Positions 1-8,246 of a stretch of 22,612 nucleotides of DNA are shown here, piece after piece. The position numbers and the translations under genes were made by a program. Origin of the DNA: an uncultured Rikenella sp. (GTDB lineage Bacteria; Bacteroidota; Bacteroidia; Bacteroidales; Rikenellaceae); the NCBI RefSeq assembly GCF_910577125.1, contig NZ_CAJTMN010000031.1, positions 1 through 22,612 on the forward strand, in the 5' to 3' direction. The notes below the pieces were generated by a model, which saw only the letters and a program-made list of their open reading frames with translations, was not told where the DNA came from and made no database searches. Positions within the stretch are counted from its first letter, which is position 1; each line of letters starts with the position of its first letter.

Positions 1-45
1 CCTCAGGCCGGCCGGGCCCCGCGTGCCCGCGGTGGGCAATTGGCC
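1..45 (+). repeat. GC-rich dispersed repeat A, copy 1
   Basis: This stretch contains the core GGGCCCCGCGTGCCCGCGG followed by TGGGCAATTGGCC. A near-identical inverted copy lies at 19491-19533 and a direct copy at 20574-20616. The copies start and stop sharply and lie only in gene-free DNA. No coding potential is convincing. The core is partly self-complementary, so a hairpin is possible. The element may continue left of the window. Confidence 0.8.
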
Positions 46-70
46 GCCTCTACCCCAACCGGACGAAACA

Positions 71-87
71 GCCCTGCGCGGGCGGCG
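71..87 (+). repeat. 17-nt repeat shared in inverted form with 19703-19719
   Basis: The 17 bases GCCCTGCGCGGGCGGCG recur exactly as the reverse complement at 19703-19719. With the 29-nt repeat at 139-167 this shows that most of 57-167 is related, in inverted orientation, to 19661-19734. The intervening sequence differs, so these are mosaic repeats rather than one simple duplication. Confidence 0.75.
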
Positions 88-138
88 TCCGGCTAATGAG
101 ACAAAGAGAACCCCAATAAAACGCCCGATGGGTGCCAA

Positions 139-167
139 GGCGGGACGGAGCGAAACTACGTTTCGCT
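139..167 (+). repeat. 29-nt repeat with palindrome AGCGAAAC-TAC-GTTTCGCT, copy 1
   Basis: All 29 bases are identical to the reverse complement of 19661-19689. The last 19 bases (149-167) form a perfect palindrome with 8-bp arms and a 3-nt spacer. A third, slightly altered palindrome (spacer GTAA) is at 22576-22594. The palindrome could be a protein-binding site, a recombination site or a short RNA hairpin; nothing here decides between these. Copy 1 ends 21 nt from the 3' end of cassette 1. Confidence 0.8.
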
Positions 168-188
168 AAGGCCGTCTCTGTCTTCTGT

Positions 189-377
189 TTATTCCGAGAG
201 GCAACGCAACTGAAGACCGTGGGCGCGTCCGCTCGAATTGCTCGGATATAACGACTGCATGGCAAAGTCGAAATACTTGCCGTAAACGGAGTACATAAAG
301 GACGACCAGCTGAACCCGCTGTTGCCGCAAGAGTCTAACTTCCCTATATAGTAGCCGCGGAAGCCCGGGGCGGGATT
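189..377 (-). repeat. FISUMP C-terminal cassette 1 (promoterless 3'-end module)
   Basis: Read on the minus strand, this is 62 sense codons and a TAA with no start codon. It opens NPAPGFRG and closes RAHGLQLRCLSE. The pattern PxxGxR ... G-F/Y-S-W-S-S ... GFxxRC is that of the last third of FISUMP-type domains found in Bacteroidetes surface proteins (family recognised by eye). Three other copies have exactly the same length. The coding-strand head CCCGCCCCGGGC and the last 26 nt, through TAAAC, are identical in all four, while the interior here differs strongly from the others. The cassette head lies only 22 nt from the coaX start codon, with coaX read in the opposite direction. There is no upstream domain, so this is a fragment, a silent cassette or a spread module, not a complete gene. 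Confidence 0.75.
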
Positions 378-399
378 GGTCCCCGACTATGAGAACCGC

Positions 400-1140
400 A
401 TGAATTTAGTCATCGATATAGGAAACACCTTCGCCAAAGTCGCGATCGTGGACGAGGGCCGGATCATCGACCGTGAGACCCGGCCGCAACTTGACCGCGC
501 AACCCTCTTGCGCTTGTTCGAGCTCCATCCCGAGACCGACCGGGCCATTCTTTCCACCACCCGGCTGGCCGACCCCGCCCTGGAGGAATTTATCGAAAAA
601 AAAGTGGGCCGGCTCATTCGCTTCGACTCCCGGACCCCCGTGCCGCTGCGGAACCGCTACGCCACCCCCGAGACCCTCGGAGCAGACCGGCTTGCCGCTG
701 CTGTGGGCGCATGGGGCCGGGCTCCGGGACGTGAATCGCTCATCGTCGACTTCGGATCCGCCATCACCATCGACCGCGTGACCGCCGCCGGCGAATACCT
801 TGGCGGAAATATCTCGCCCGGCATGGCCATGCGCTTCGAAGCCCTCCACCGCCTGACCGACCGGCTGCCCCTCTGCGGCGCTCCGGCCGAAGCGCCCGTC
901 CTCACCGGGCAGACCACCCGGCAGGCCATCGAAAGCGGCGTCGTGCTCGGAATCGTCCACGAAATCGAAGGCTATATCGACCGTCTCGGAGGTCAAAATC
1001 ACGATTTGGCCCTCTTTTTTGCCGGTCGGGACGCGAATTTCTTTGCCGACAAAGTAAAAAAGACGATATTTGTGACTCATGACCTCGTGATCGAGGGACT
1101 CAACCGAATACTCGAATACAATGCCCGACTCAATAGTTAG
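400..1140 (+). CDS. coaX: Type III pantothenate kinase
   Basis: CoaX phosphorylates pantothenate with ATP, the first step of coenzyme A synthesis, in the cytosol. The 246-residue product has the usual length and the ASKHA-fold motifs: DIGNT at 6-10 (phosphate-binding), ETLGADR at 91-97 (pantothenate pocket), VDFGSAITID at 116-125 (VDxGTAxTxD type) and GGNISPG at 135-141. I chose the ATG at 400 because homologues begin directly with the M-x-L-x-IDIGNT strand; an in-frame TTG at 376 would add eight residues that reach into cassette 1. No clear Shine-Dalgarno sequence or TAnnTTTG promoter is visible, and cassette 1 ends 22 nt upstream. The next gene starts inside its 3' end, suggesting co-transcription. 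PanC, which makes the substrate, is encoded on the other strand at 14132-14956. Confidence 0.95.
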   Translation: MNLVIDIGNTFAKVAIVDEGRIIDRETRPQLDRATLLRLFELHPETDRAILSTTRLADPALEEFIEKKVGRLIRFDSRTPVPLRNRYATPETLGADRLAAAVGAWGRAPGRESLIVDFGSAITIDRVTAAGEYLGGNISPGMAMRFEALHRLTDRLPLCGAPAEAPVLTGQTTRQAIESGVVLGIVHEIEGYIDRLGGQNHDLALFFAGRDANFFADKVKKTIFVTHDLVIEGLNRILEYNARLNS

Positions 1141-2446
1141 GAGAGTGAGATACGTTACGATCGTCCTGTTGCTGAGCCTGTTCGGCGGAGAAATGGGGAG
1201 TGTGGCGCACGCCCAGACGAGCAGCCTGAACACCTTTTCGCCCTACACGATGTACGGCATCGGTGACCTGGCGGTCGGCGGGAGCGCTTTCAACCGGCCG
1301 ATGGGAGGCGTGGGGGTCGCCATGCGGACATCGTACCGCTTCAACTACCTCAACCCGGCGGGGATGAGCGCCATTCCGCGGCAATCCGCCCTCTTCAATT
1401 TCGCCGGCGAGGGGAAAAACTTTTATGCGAAAAGCCCGACCGCTTCGACCTCATACAACACCTTCGACATCCACGACCTCGGGCTCGCGGTGCCGCTGGG
1501 GAAAGGCGTGGGGTTAGGATTCTCGCTCACGCCGGTCAGCTCGGTGGGATACACCAGCCGGATGGTCGAGCACAGCGCGGATATTACCCAGAACATCGGG
1601 AGCACCGTCTACAACTATGCCGGCGACGGGGGGATCACACAGGTTTCTATGAGCCTCGGGGTCAATGTGGCCAAAGGATTCTCGCTCGGAGCGACGATGC
1701 ACTACTGGTTCGGGGATATCGAACGGCAATACAATGTGGTGGTGAACGACTACACCTCGTCGACCATCTACCGCAACATCGTCTCCACCGAGAATCAGAA
1801 TATCAGCAAACTGCTCTTTACGCTGGGGGCTCAGTACATGTGCCGGGTCGGGAAGCAGAACGCCTTGATATTCGGGGTGACCTACCAGCCGAAAGTGACG
1901 GCTACCGTGCGGGACAACCGGCTGACCCTGTCGCACAACTCGGTGATGGTGGATACCATCTATTCGGCCCGGAACCGGACGAAGATGGACATCCCGGCCA
2001 AGTGGGCCGCAGGAGTCTCGTACCAGACGACAAAGCTCACCGTCGCGTTCGACTACAACCGGCAGGACTGGGCCGGCGCGTTCGCCATTCCGGAAGGGCA
2101 GGAAATTTCACTGGGAGTTTATCAGGACTTCCGGCTCGGCTTCTCGTACACTCCGGATCAGTTCGACATCCGGAACGCCTTGAAACGGTGGACATACAAA
2201 GCGGGGGTGCGGTACGGCGACAGCTACCTGACGATGCGGGGCCATCGCCTGCGCGATGCGGCGGTCTCGGTCGGCGTCGACTTCGCCCTCAAACGCGGAA
2301 CCTTCTCCAAAGTCGGAATCGGCCTCGAATACGGCGAGCGCGGCTCCTGGGCGAAGGATATGGTGCATGAACGCTACTTCAACTTCACCGTGGCGCTGAG
2401 CCTGTTCGGGAACGATTACTGGTTCGTCCGGCCGAAATACAATTAA
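1121..2446 (+). CDS. Outer-membrane beta-barrel protein (PorV/FadL-like, function unknown)
   Basis: A 441-residue exported protein. Residues 1-31 form a signal peptide (basic VRRVRY, hydrophobic VTIVLLLSLF, AHA-Q cleavage site). The mature part has an N-terminal segment NTFSPYTMYGIGD followed by many alternating amphipathic strands rich in Gly and aromatics, as in the OMPP1/FadL/PorV-type barrels of Bacteroidetes. Short polar turns separate the strands to the C terminus. The ATG at 1121 overlaps the last 20 bases of coaX in another frame. It is preferred because the next in-frame Met (residue 25) would remove most of the signal peptide. The overlap indicates translational coupling with coaX. 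The substrate or partner cannot be told from sequence. The barrel assignment is fairly firm, the exact subfamily is not. Confidence 0.85.
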   Translation: MPDSIVRRVRYVTIVLLLSLFGGEMGSVAHAQTSSLNTFSPYTMYGIGDLAVGGSAFNRPMGGVGVAMRTSYRFNYLNPAGMSAIPRQSALFNFAGEGKNFYAKSPTASTSYNTFDIHDLGLAVPLGKGVGLGFSLTPVSSVGYTSRMVEHSADITQNIGSTVYNYAGDGGITQVSMSLGVNVAKGFSLGATMHYWFGDIERQYNVVVNDYTSSTIYRNIVSTENQNISKLLFTLGAQYMCRVGKQNALIFGVTYQPKVTATVRDNRLTLSHNSVMVDTIYSARNRTKMDIPAKWAAGVSYQTTKLTVAFDYNRQDWAGAFAIPEGQEISLGVYQDFRLGFSYTPDQFDIRNALKRWTYKAGVRYGDSYLTMRGHRLRDAAVSVGVDFALKRGTFSKVGIGLEYGERGSWAKDMVHERYFNFTVALSLFGNDYWFVRPKYN

Positions 2447-2557
2447 TATTTGCAAAATTCCGCCGGAAATCCGAACTTTATCCACCGTTTCCTCCGTCCG
2501 TCGGGGGATTCCCGGCCGCGAAGGCGGCGTTGTTTACGTTAAACCTGCTTACTTCCG

Positions 2558-2581
2558 GTTCGACCCCCCGTCGGGTCGAAC
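2558..2581 (+). promoter_or_regulatory. 9-bp hairpin in the leader of the TPR gene
   Basis: GTTCGACCC pairs perfectly with GGGTCGAAC around a 6-nt loop. It ends 22 nt before the ATG at 2604 and is followed by an A-rich, not T-rich, stretch. It is therefore not a typical terminator. It could be an RNA-stability or processing hairpin, or a weak attenuator between the barrel gene and the TPR gene. Confidence 0.5.
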
Positions 2582-2603
2582 GAAACCAAAACTAACCGCA
2601 ACC

Positions 2604-3932
2604 ATGAAAACACGAATTTATTCCCTGATCGCCGCTTTCTGCCTGCTGGGCGGGGCGGTCGGCGCACAGGACTTCCGCGACGATCCCAGATACGGGGACG
2701 ACCCGGCGTCGCGGGAACAGAACGTGCGTATCCTCAACTTCTTCAACGACGCTTACAAAGCCAAGGAGTACGGACAGGCGACCGTCTATCTGCGGCAACT
2801 GATCGAAAACGCTCCGAAAGCCACTCCGAATATCTATATCCGCGGGGTCGAGATCTATAAGAGCAAGGCGCTCGGGGCGCAAAGTCTGGAGGAACGGAGA
2901 ACGTATGTGGACAGTATCCTCTGGATTTTCGACAAACGGATCGAAGCGTTCGGCGAACACCCGCAGCGTGGCGAAGCCTATCTGCGCGGCGAAAAAGTCA
3001 AAGTCTTTCTGACCATGATGCCGGCCGACCGCGAACGGCTTTTCCAGCTCTTCCGCGAAGCCTTGCATGAAAAACACCCCCTCAATCCGGGGCTGGCGGT
3101 GACCTACTTCAACTCGGTGGTCGAAAGCTACCGGCTCGACGACGTCACGCCGGAACAGGTGATCGACGTTTATGAACGGCTCAGCCAGCGGCTCGCGGGG
3201 TGCAACAGCCCGGAACAGGCAGAGGCGGTGAAGGCGATCGACGACCTCTTCGCATCGAGCGGGGCCGCCAATTGCGAAACCGTCGAAAAAATCTACCGGC
3301 CCAAATACGAAGCCGATCCGGAAAACGGGAAACTGGTCGAAACCATTCTGGCACTGCTTCGGCGGGGGAACTGCTCCAGCGACTTCTACCTCACGATGCT
3401 GGAAAAATTCTATGCCGTCAATCCGCGGCCCGATGTGGCGGTGCAGCTCGCTTCGCTCTTCCAGGAAAAACAGGAATTCGGGAAAGCGATGGAATACTTG
3501 CGGATCGCTATAAATAACGAAACCGATCCGGCACAGAAGACCAACTTCATGCTCCAGGGGGCGGGGATGGCCCTCTCGTCGAACTCCTATCGCGAAGCGG
3601 CCCAGTTCGCCCGGCAGGCGATCGACAACGATCCGGACAATGGCCTGGCATACTTCATCCTCGCATCGGCCTATGCCGGCGGGAGCGGCAGCACATGCAG
3701 CGGATTCGACCGGCAGACCGCTTTCTGGCTCGTGGTCGACAACCTGGTGCAGGCACGGCGTCTGTTGCCCGCGGACGATCCCCAGCAGGCCAACATCACG
3801 CAGATGATCGGGAACTACAGCGCGAACTTCCCGAAGACGGAGGAAACCTTTATGCGCGGGCTGAATCCCGGGGACTCGTACACCGTCAATTGCGGCTGGA
3901 TCAGCGGCAGGACGACGGTGCGGGAACGGTAA
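2604..3932 (+). CDS. Exported tetratricopeptide-repeat protein
   Basis: A 442-residue protein with a signal peptide (residues 1-21, MKTR basic start, hydrophobic core, VGA-Q cleavage). The rest is nearly all helical. TPR-like pairs are clearest at about 275-360, for example the segment ending AINNETDPAQK and the following repeat with AAQFARQAIDNDPDNGLAYF. The N-terminal part (about 40-85) also reads as a TPR-like hairpin. Several cysteines (NCETVEK, GNCSSDF, TCSGFD) could form disulfides in the periplasm. It lies 157 nt after the barrel gene and 55 nt before lptC in the same direction, a neighbourhood shared by many Bacteroidales. A scaffold role in envelope assembly is plausible but inferred. 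The exact function is unknown. Confidence 0.85.
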   Translation: MKTRIYSLIAAFCLLGGAVGAQDFRDDPRYGDDPASREQNVRILNFFNDAYKAKEYGQATVYLRQLIENAPKATPNIYIRGVEIYKSKALGAQSLEERRTYVDSILWIFDKRIEAFGEHPQRGEAYLRGEKVKVFLTMMPADRERLFQLFREALHEKHPLNPGLAVTYFNSVVESYRLDDVTPEQVIDVYERLSQRLAGCNSPEQAEAVKAIDDLFASSGAANCETVEKIYRPKYEADPENGKLVETILALLRRGNCSSDFYLTMLEKFYAVNPRPDVAVQLASLFQEKQEFGKAMEYLRIAINNETDPAQKTNFMLQGAGMALSSNSYREAAQFARQAIDNDPDNGLAYFILASAYAGGSGSTCSGFDRQTAFWLVVDNLVQARRLLPADDPQQANITQMIGNYSANFPKTEETFMRGLNPGDSYTVNCGWISGRTTVRER

Positions 3933-3987
3933 TCCGATTCCACGCGGGATACCTTCTCTCTCCTTGCGCGACTTGTGTTCGATGCTT

Positions 3988-4644
3988 ATGAACGAAAATA
4001 GAGACCGACCGACCCACCGTCGGAGCGGGCGAGTGCTTGCCGCTGCTTTCTCAGCGGCAAGCATCCTTTTTTTCGCCCGGTGCGGAAACGACGAACCGAA
4101 ACCCACGGTGGACGATCCGGAGACGACCCCCACCCAGGTGAGCTATAACCACCGGAGGATCAACTCGGTCAACGGAGACCGGCAATACCGGATGGAGACC
4201 CCCCTGCTCGAACGGTACGAGCTCGCCAAAGAGCCTTTCATGGAGTTCCGCGAAGGGATTAAAGTCGAGACCTTCGACTCCGCCTTGCAGGTCGAGAGCG
4301 ATATCGTGGCCGACTACGCCCGCTTCAACGAGACCCAAAAGTTCTGGGAGGCGCGCGGAAACGTCATTGCACACAACTACGAAGCGGGAAAAGTAGTCCG
4401 TACCCTCTTGACCGAACGACTCTTCTGGGATCAGACCGCCCGGAAGATCTATAGCGATACGATCGCCCGGGTGATCGACGGCGGGAGCGTGCACGTCGGG
4501 CGGAACTTCGAAGCCGACGAAAGTTTCGAACGGTGGAGCTTCCGGAACACCGTCGGACAGATCGAAGTCGATGCCGCGGCTATGCGCGACACCTCGGCAG
4601 CCGCCTCATCGCCGGTGGCGGCGGACACGTCGGCGATTAAATAG
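3988..4644 (+). CDS. lptC: LPS export periplasmic protein LptC
   Basis: LptC is the bitopic or lipid-anchored bridge that passes lipopolysaccharide from the LptBFG transporter to LptA. The central region matches the Bacteroidetes LptC pattern: GIKVETFDSALQVES, then ADYARF, FWEARGNVIAHN, LFWDQTARKIYSD and NFEADESFERWSF. The N terminus has a hydrophobic stretch, and a cysteine follows at residue 32 in FFARC. That would be a lipobox, but the Arg at -1 is unusual, so lipid attachment is uncertain. The ATG at 3988 is the likeliest start; an ATG at 3982 and a TTG at 3964 are in frame. The C-terminal tail is Ala/Ser-rich and low in complexity. The gene ends 9 nt before the next start, so the two are surely co-transcribed. 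Confidence 0.9.
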   Translation: MNENRDRPTHRRSGRVLAAAFSAASILFFARCGNDEPKPTVDDPETTPTQVSYNHRRINSVNGDRQYRMETPLLERYELAKEPFMEFREGIKVETFDSALQVESDIVADYARFNETQKFWEARGNVIAHNYEAGKVVRTLLTERLFWDQTARKIYSDTIARVIDGGSVHVGRNFEADESFERWSFRNTVGQIEVDAAAMRDTSAAASSPVAADTSAIK

Positions 4645-4653
4645 GCATTTTTC

Positions 4654-5916
4654 ATGGGAACAACCCTCCTCGTCATACTCATCGCCCTGCTGCTCTCGGC
4701 CTTTTTCTCCGGGATGGAGATCGCGTTTCTCTCCTCGAACAAGCTGAGGCTCGAAATCGAACGGAAACAGCACCCCACTTACGGGCGGATCGCCAGCCTC
4801 TTTCTCAAGGCCCCCGGGCAGTACATCTCCACCATCCTGGTCGGGAACAATATCGCGCTGGTCGTCTACTCGATCTTCATGAGCCTGCTCTATACGGAGA
4901 TCGCCGGGCAATCCAATTACGCCGCCGAGACCCTGATCTCGACCCTCATCATCATCTTCACCGCAGAATTCCTGCCCAAAGCCGTGGTGCGCGCCAATCC
5001 CAACTTCTACCTCCGGACATTCGCCGTGCCACTCTACGGGTTCTATATCCTCTTCTATCCCATCTCGAAATTCGCCACCTTGCTCTCCACCGGACTGTTG
5101 CGGCTGATGGGGCGGCGCGTCGAAGAGACCCCGCAGATCACGGAGTTCGGCAAAGTCGACCTGGCCACCTTGGTCGAGGAGGCGGCCGTGGGCGAAGAGG
5201 GCGATGCCGCGGAACGGGAAGACAGTGAACAGCGCGTGAGACTCTTCCAGAACGCCCTCGACTTTTCGGAACAGCGTGTGCGGGAGTGCATGGTGCCACG
5301 CACCGAGATGGAGGCCATCGAGGTGGGCGAAGGGGTGGACGACCTGCGCCGGATGTTCGTCGGCACCGGCTTCTCGCGTCTGCCGGTCTACGAAGGGACG
5401 ATCGACAACATCATCGGGTACGCCAACCTGAAGAGCCTGTTCGACGGGCCGAAGACGATCCGGGAGGTGCTGCAGGAGACCCTCTACGTGCCCGAGACCA
5501 TGTCCCAGCAGAAACTGCTCGAAGCCTTTACCCGGTCGCACAAATCGCTGGCCGTCGTCATTGACGAATTCGGCGGGACGGCCGGGATGGTGACCCTGGA
5601 AGACCTGCTGGAGCAGATTTTCGGAGAGATCGAAGACGAACACGACGCTGACCATCTGGTCGAGAAGGAGGTCGCGCCGGGCGAATACGTGCTGGCGGGG
5701 CGGCTGGAGATCGACCACCTGAACGAAACCTACGCGCTGGGGATTCCCGAGTCGGATCGCTACGAAACCTTGGCGGGGTATATCCTCGACCGCAGCGAAG
5801 ACCTCCCCAAACCGGGCGACACGTTGCGCTCGGACGGCTTGAAAATCAAGATACTCCGGACGGGACACGCCCGGATCGAACTCGTACAGGTCGTCCGGAC
5901 GGAAAAGGCCAGGTAG
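4654..5916 (+). CDS. CNNM/CorC-type membrane protein with CBS pair (GldE-like)
   Basis: A 420-residue protein of the HlyC/CorC/CNNM family. Residues 1 to about 190 form a DUF21/CNNM membrane domain with hydrophobic segments near 3-24, 57-80, 91-112 and 122-150, including the family motif SAFFSGMEIAFLSSNKLRLE. A CBS pair follows at about 208-330 (CMVPRTEM; SRLPVYEGTIDNIIGY; VVIDEFGGTAGMVTLEDLLEQIFGEI DE), and a CorC_HlyC cap domain at about 345-415. Relatives act in divalent cation (Mg2+, Co2+) efflux or sensing. In gliding Bacteroidetes the homologue is called GldE, but no gliding genes are visible here, so I leave the symbol blank. It is joined to lptC by a 9-nt gap. Start at 4654 keeps the family N terminus. 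Confidence 0.9.
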   Translation: MGTTLLVILIALLLSAFFSGMEIAFLSSNKLRLEIERKQHPTYGRIASLFLKAPGQYISTILVGNNIALVVYSIFMSLLYTEIAGQSNYAAETLISTLIIIFTAEFLPKAVVRANPNFYLRTFAVPLYGFYILFYPISKFATLLSTGLLRLMGRRVEETPQITEFGKVDLATLVEEAAVGEEGDAAEREDSEQRVRLFQNALDFSEQRVRECMVPRTEMEAIEVGEGVDDLRRMFVGTGFSRLPVYEGTIDNIIGYANLKSLFDGPKTIREVLQETLYVPETMSQQKLLEAFTRSHKSLAVVIDEFGGTAGMVTLEDLLEQIFGEIEDEHDADHLVEKEVAPGEYVLAGRLEIDHLNETYALGIPESDRYETLAGYILDRSEDLPKPGDTLRSDGLKIKILRTGHARIELVQVVRTEKAR

Positions 5917-5972
5917 GGGAGCCAGCTTTTGTCGCAAGCGATGTACTTGTTACGTATGTCGAAAAAAAACAG

Positions 5973-5980
5973 TACATTTG
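5973..5980 (+). promoter_or_regulatory. Bacteroidetes -7 box for ppiD
   Basis: TACATTTG fits the Bacteroidetes -7 consensus TAnnTTTG. An upstream TTG at 5947-5949 could be the -33 element, but the 23-nt spacing is a little long. The predicted start of transcription would give a leader of roughly 60 nt before the ATG at 6050. Confidence 0.5.
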
Positions 5981-6049
5981 CCCCATTATATCGGCGTGCG
6001 CGGCGCGACGTCGTTCCACAGGCAATAAAAAAGAGAAGAATATAACAGC

Positions 6050-8113
6050 ATGGTAACTCTCAACACCCTCAGAAACAAAGGCGGCGTGCTGCTCGCGATC
6101 GTGATCGGCATCGCGTTGCTGGCTTTCGTGCTCGGCGACATGTTCACCTCGGGGAGCACCCTGATGAACAGCTCGAAGATGAACGTCGGGACGATCGACG
6201 GCGAAAAAATCTCGATGCAGGAATACAGCCACGCCATCGACGAACTCACCGAAGTACAGCGGATTACGACCGGACGCGAAGGCTCCGGCGAAGAGCAGAA
6301 CGAGATGATCCGCGTGCAGGCGTGGGATCTGATGATCCGGAACAAGGCGTTGAAACCGGCCTTGTCGGAAGTGGGGCTGACCGTTTCGGACGACGAACTC
6401 GTCGATCTGATGAGCGGCGCCAACCCCTCGCCGATTCTGGTGCAGATGTTCGGCGACCCGCAGACCGGACGCTTCGAGCCGGCCATGCTGCGGCAGCTGC
6501 TGGCTAATGTCGAACAGGATCCCACCGGCCGGCTGCAGATCTTCTGGAACTACCTCCAGGGCGAGGTGGCCGACCAGAACCTGATCTTCAAATTCAAAAC
6601 CTTGGTCGACAAGGCGGCTTATGTGACGGCTTTCGAAGCCGAACGCATGGCGGCGCTGGAAGGGGAGACGTATAGCGTGGACTACCTCGTGAGCCGCTAC
6701 GAATCGGTGGCGGACAGTACCGTGGCGGTGAGCGATGCCGCGCTGCGGAAATACTACGACACCCATCGCGGGATGTTCCGGCAGCCGGATGCCCGGGATA
6801 TCGAATACGTGACATTCGAAGCGCTTCCTTCGCAGGAAGACTATGCGGCGGCGGAAAAGAACGTCCGCGAGATGGCGGACGAGCTCCGGACGACCGGCAA
6901 TGTGCGGCAGTTCGTTTCGATGAACTCGCACAACCCGTTCGACGCCAGATACTACAAGGCGGGGGAACTGACCGGCGAGTTGGGTACATTCGCTTTCGGG
7001 GCGGCGTCCGATGAGGTGTACGGACCGGTATTGGCCGGCGACCAGTGGACCATGGCCCGGGTGGCCGACGTGCAGACCATGCCCGACAGCGTGCGGTTGA
7101 GCAGCATCGTGATTCCGGCCGAACCGAAAGCATTTGCCGACAGCTTGTTGAACGCATTGCAGCATGGTGCGGACTTTGCCGCAGCGGCGCGGGCCCATTC
7201 GGTCGAAGCGCAGCAGGTCGACAGCGACGGAGACCTCGGGATGATGGATCCCCAGATGCTGGCGCCGCAGTTCGCCGATGTCGTGAAAGAGATGAACGTC
7301 GGGGATATCCGGACGGTGACGACGCCGGAAGCGGTCTGCATCCTGAAGATGACCGACCGCAAAGGGATGGCGCGCCGGGTGCAGCTCGGGGTGCTGAACT
7401 ACAATGTGGAAGCGAGCGAACAGACCCGCAATCAGGTTTACGGCGAAGCCAATAAGTTCGCTACGGCAGCTGCTGCGGGCGGATTCGAAAAAGCGGTGAA
7501 CGACGCGGCACTGGCGAAACGGGTGGCGACCATCGGTTCGAACGACCGGACGGTAGGCGGGATTCAGCAGTCGCGCGAACTGGCCCGGTGGGCGTTTAAC
7601 GGCGAACAGGGCGAGCTGTCGGACGTGAAAGAGTTCGGAAACTATTTCGTGGTGGCGACCATTACCGGGATTCGGGAAAAGGGGATCGCACCGTTCGAAC
7701 AGGTGAAAGGGGATGTGAAAACGCTGGTCGTGCGGGAGAAAAAGGGCGAGATGCTGGCGGCTAAGATGAGCGGAGCGGCTTCTGTAGCGGCGCTGGCTTC
7801 GACCTTGGGCGTGGATACGCTGCACAGCGACGATATCAACTTCGGCGGATTTATGGCTCCGGAAGTCGGGTTCGATCCGGCGTTTACCGGCGGGGTGTCG
7901 GGGATCGGCAAGACGGGCGTAGTCTCGAAACCGATCGTCGGACGGATCGGAGTCTATGCGGCACAGATCACCGACCAGCGGAAAGCACCGATGGACGTGG
8001 CGGTGGAAAAAGCTCGTCTGGCGGCAGAAGCGCAGCAGAGCGCCTTTATGGCGACCTACGAAGCGTTCCTCGACTTGTGCGACATTCAGGATACGCGTTA
8101 CCGGTTCTATTAA
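6050..8113 (+). CDS. ppiD: Membrane-anchored SurA/PpiD-type peptidyl-prolyl isomerase
   Basis: A 687-residue foldase, close to the usual length of Bacteroidetes PpiD-like proteins. Residues about 11-31 (GGVLLAIVIGIALLAFVLGD) form a single membrane anchor, with the bulk in the periplasm. A SurA_N-like region follows (VGTIDGEKISMQEYSHAIDELT, MIRVQAWDLMIRNKAL). A degenerate parvulin-like segment lies at about 250-345. The clearest parvulin (PPIC) domain is at about 346-440: SIVIPAE, ADFAAAARAHS, GDLGMMDPQMLAPQFADVV. It would assist folding of outer-membrane and periplasmic proteins, which fits its place after two barrel or envelope genes and lptC. It has its own -7 box and ends before a strong terminator, so it can be transcribed alone or as the last gene of the run. 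Catalytic competence of the parvulin domain is not proven by sequence. Confidence 0.9.
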   Translation: MVTLNTLRNKGGVLLAIVIGIALLAFVLGDMFTSGSTLMNSSKMNVGTIDGEKISMQEYSHAIDELTEVQRITTGREGSGEEQNEMIRVQAWDLMIRNKALKPALSEVGLTVSDDELVDLMSGANPSPILVQMFGDPQTGRFEPAMLRQLLANVEQDPTGRLQIFWNYLQGEVADQNLIFKFKTLVDKAAYVTAFEAERMAALEGETYSVDYLVSRYESVADSTVAVSDAALRKYYDTHRGMFRQPDARDIEYVTFEALPSQEDYAAAEKNVREMADELRTTGNVRQFVSMNSHNPFDARYYKAGELTGELGTFAFGAASDEVYGPVLAGDQWTMARVADVQTMPDSVRLSSIVIPAEPKAFADSLLNALQHGADFAAAARAHSVEAQQVDSDGDLGMMDPQMLAPQFADVVKEMNVGDIRTVTTPEAVCILKMTDRKGMARRVQLGVLNYNVEASEQTRNQVYGEANKFATAAAAGGFEKAVNDAALAKRVATIGSNDRTVGGIQQSRELARWAFNGEQGELSDVKEFGNYFVVATITGIREKGIAPFEQVKGDVKTLVVREKKGEMLAAKMSGAASVAALASTLGVDTLHSDDINFGGFMAPEVGFDPAFTGGVSGIGKTGVVSKPIVGRIGVYAAQITDQRKAPMDVAVEKARLAAEAQQSAFMATYEAFLDLCDIQDTRYRFY

Positions 8114-8187
8114 TCGGTATTTGTCTCGACCTTCTTATCAATAATAATAGAGGTTGAGCCTTTTTACGGAAGTATCGCATACCTGTC

Positions 8188-8224
8188 GGCCTTACGCAGC
8201 ATCGACCGCGTAAGGCCTTCTTTT
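8188..8224 (+). terminator. Rho-independent terminator after ppiD
   Basis: GGCCTTACGC pairs perfectly over 10 bp with GCGTAAGGCC around a 10-nt loop, followed by TTCTTTT. It lies 74 nt after the ppiD stop and 22 nt before the symporter start, so the symporter probably needs its own promoter or read-through. Confidence 0.9.
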
Positions 8225-8246
8225 ACAAATACACACGCCCCATCGA

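Noticed and set aside
2592..4133. 513-codon open frame on the minus strand
   Set aside because: Antisense to the TPR and lptC genes; no signal peptide or recognisable domain.
5846..7825. 659-codon open frame on the minus strand
   Set aside because: Antisense shadow of ppiD with low-complexity His/Arg-rich composition.
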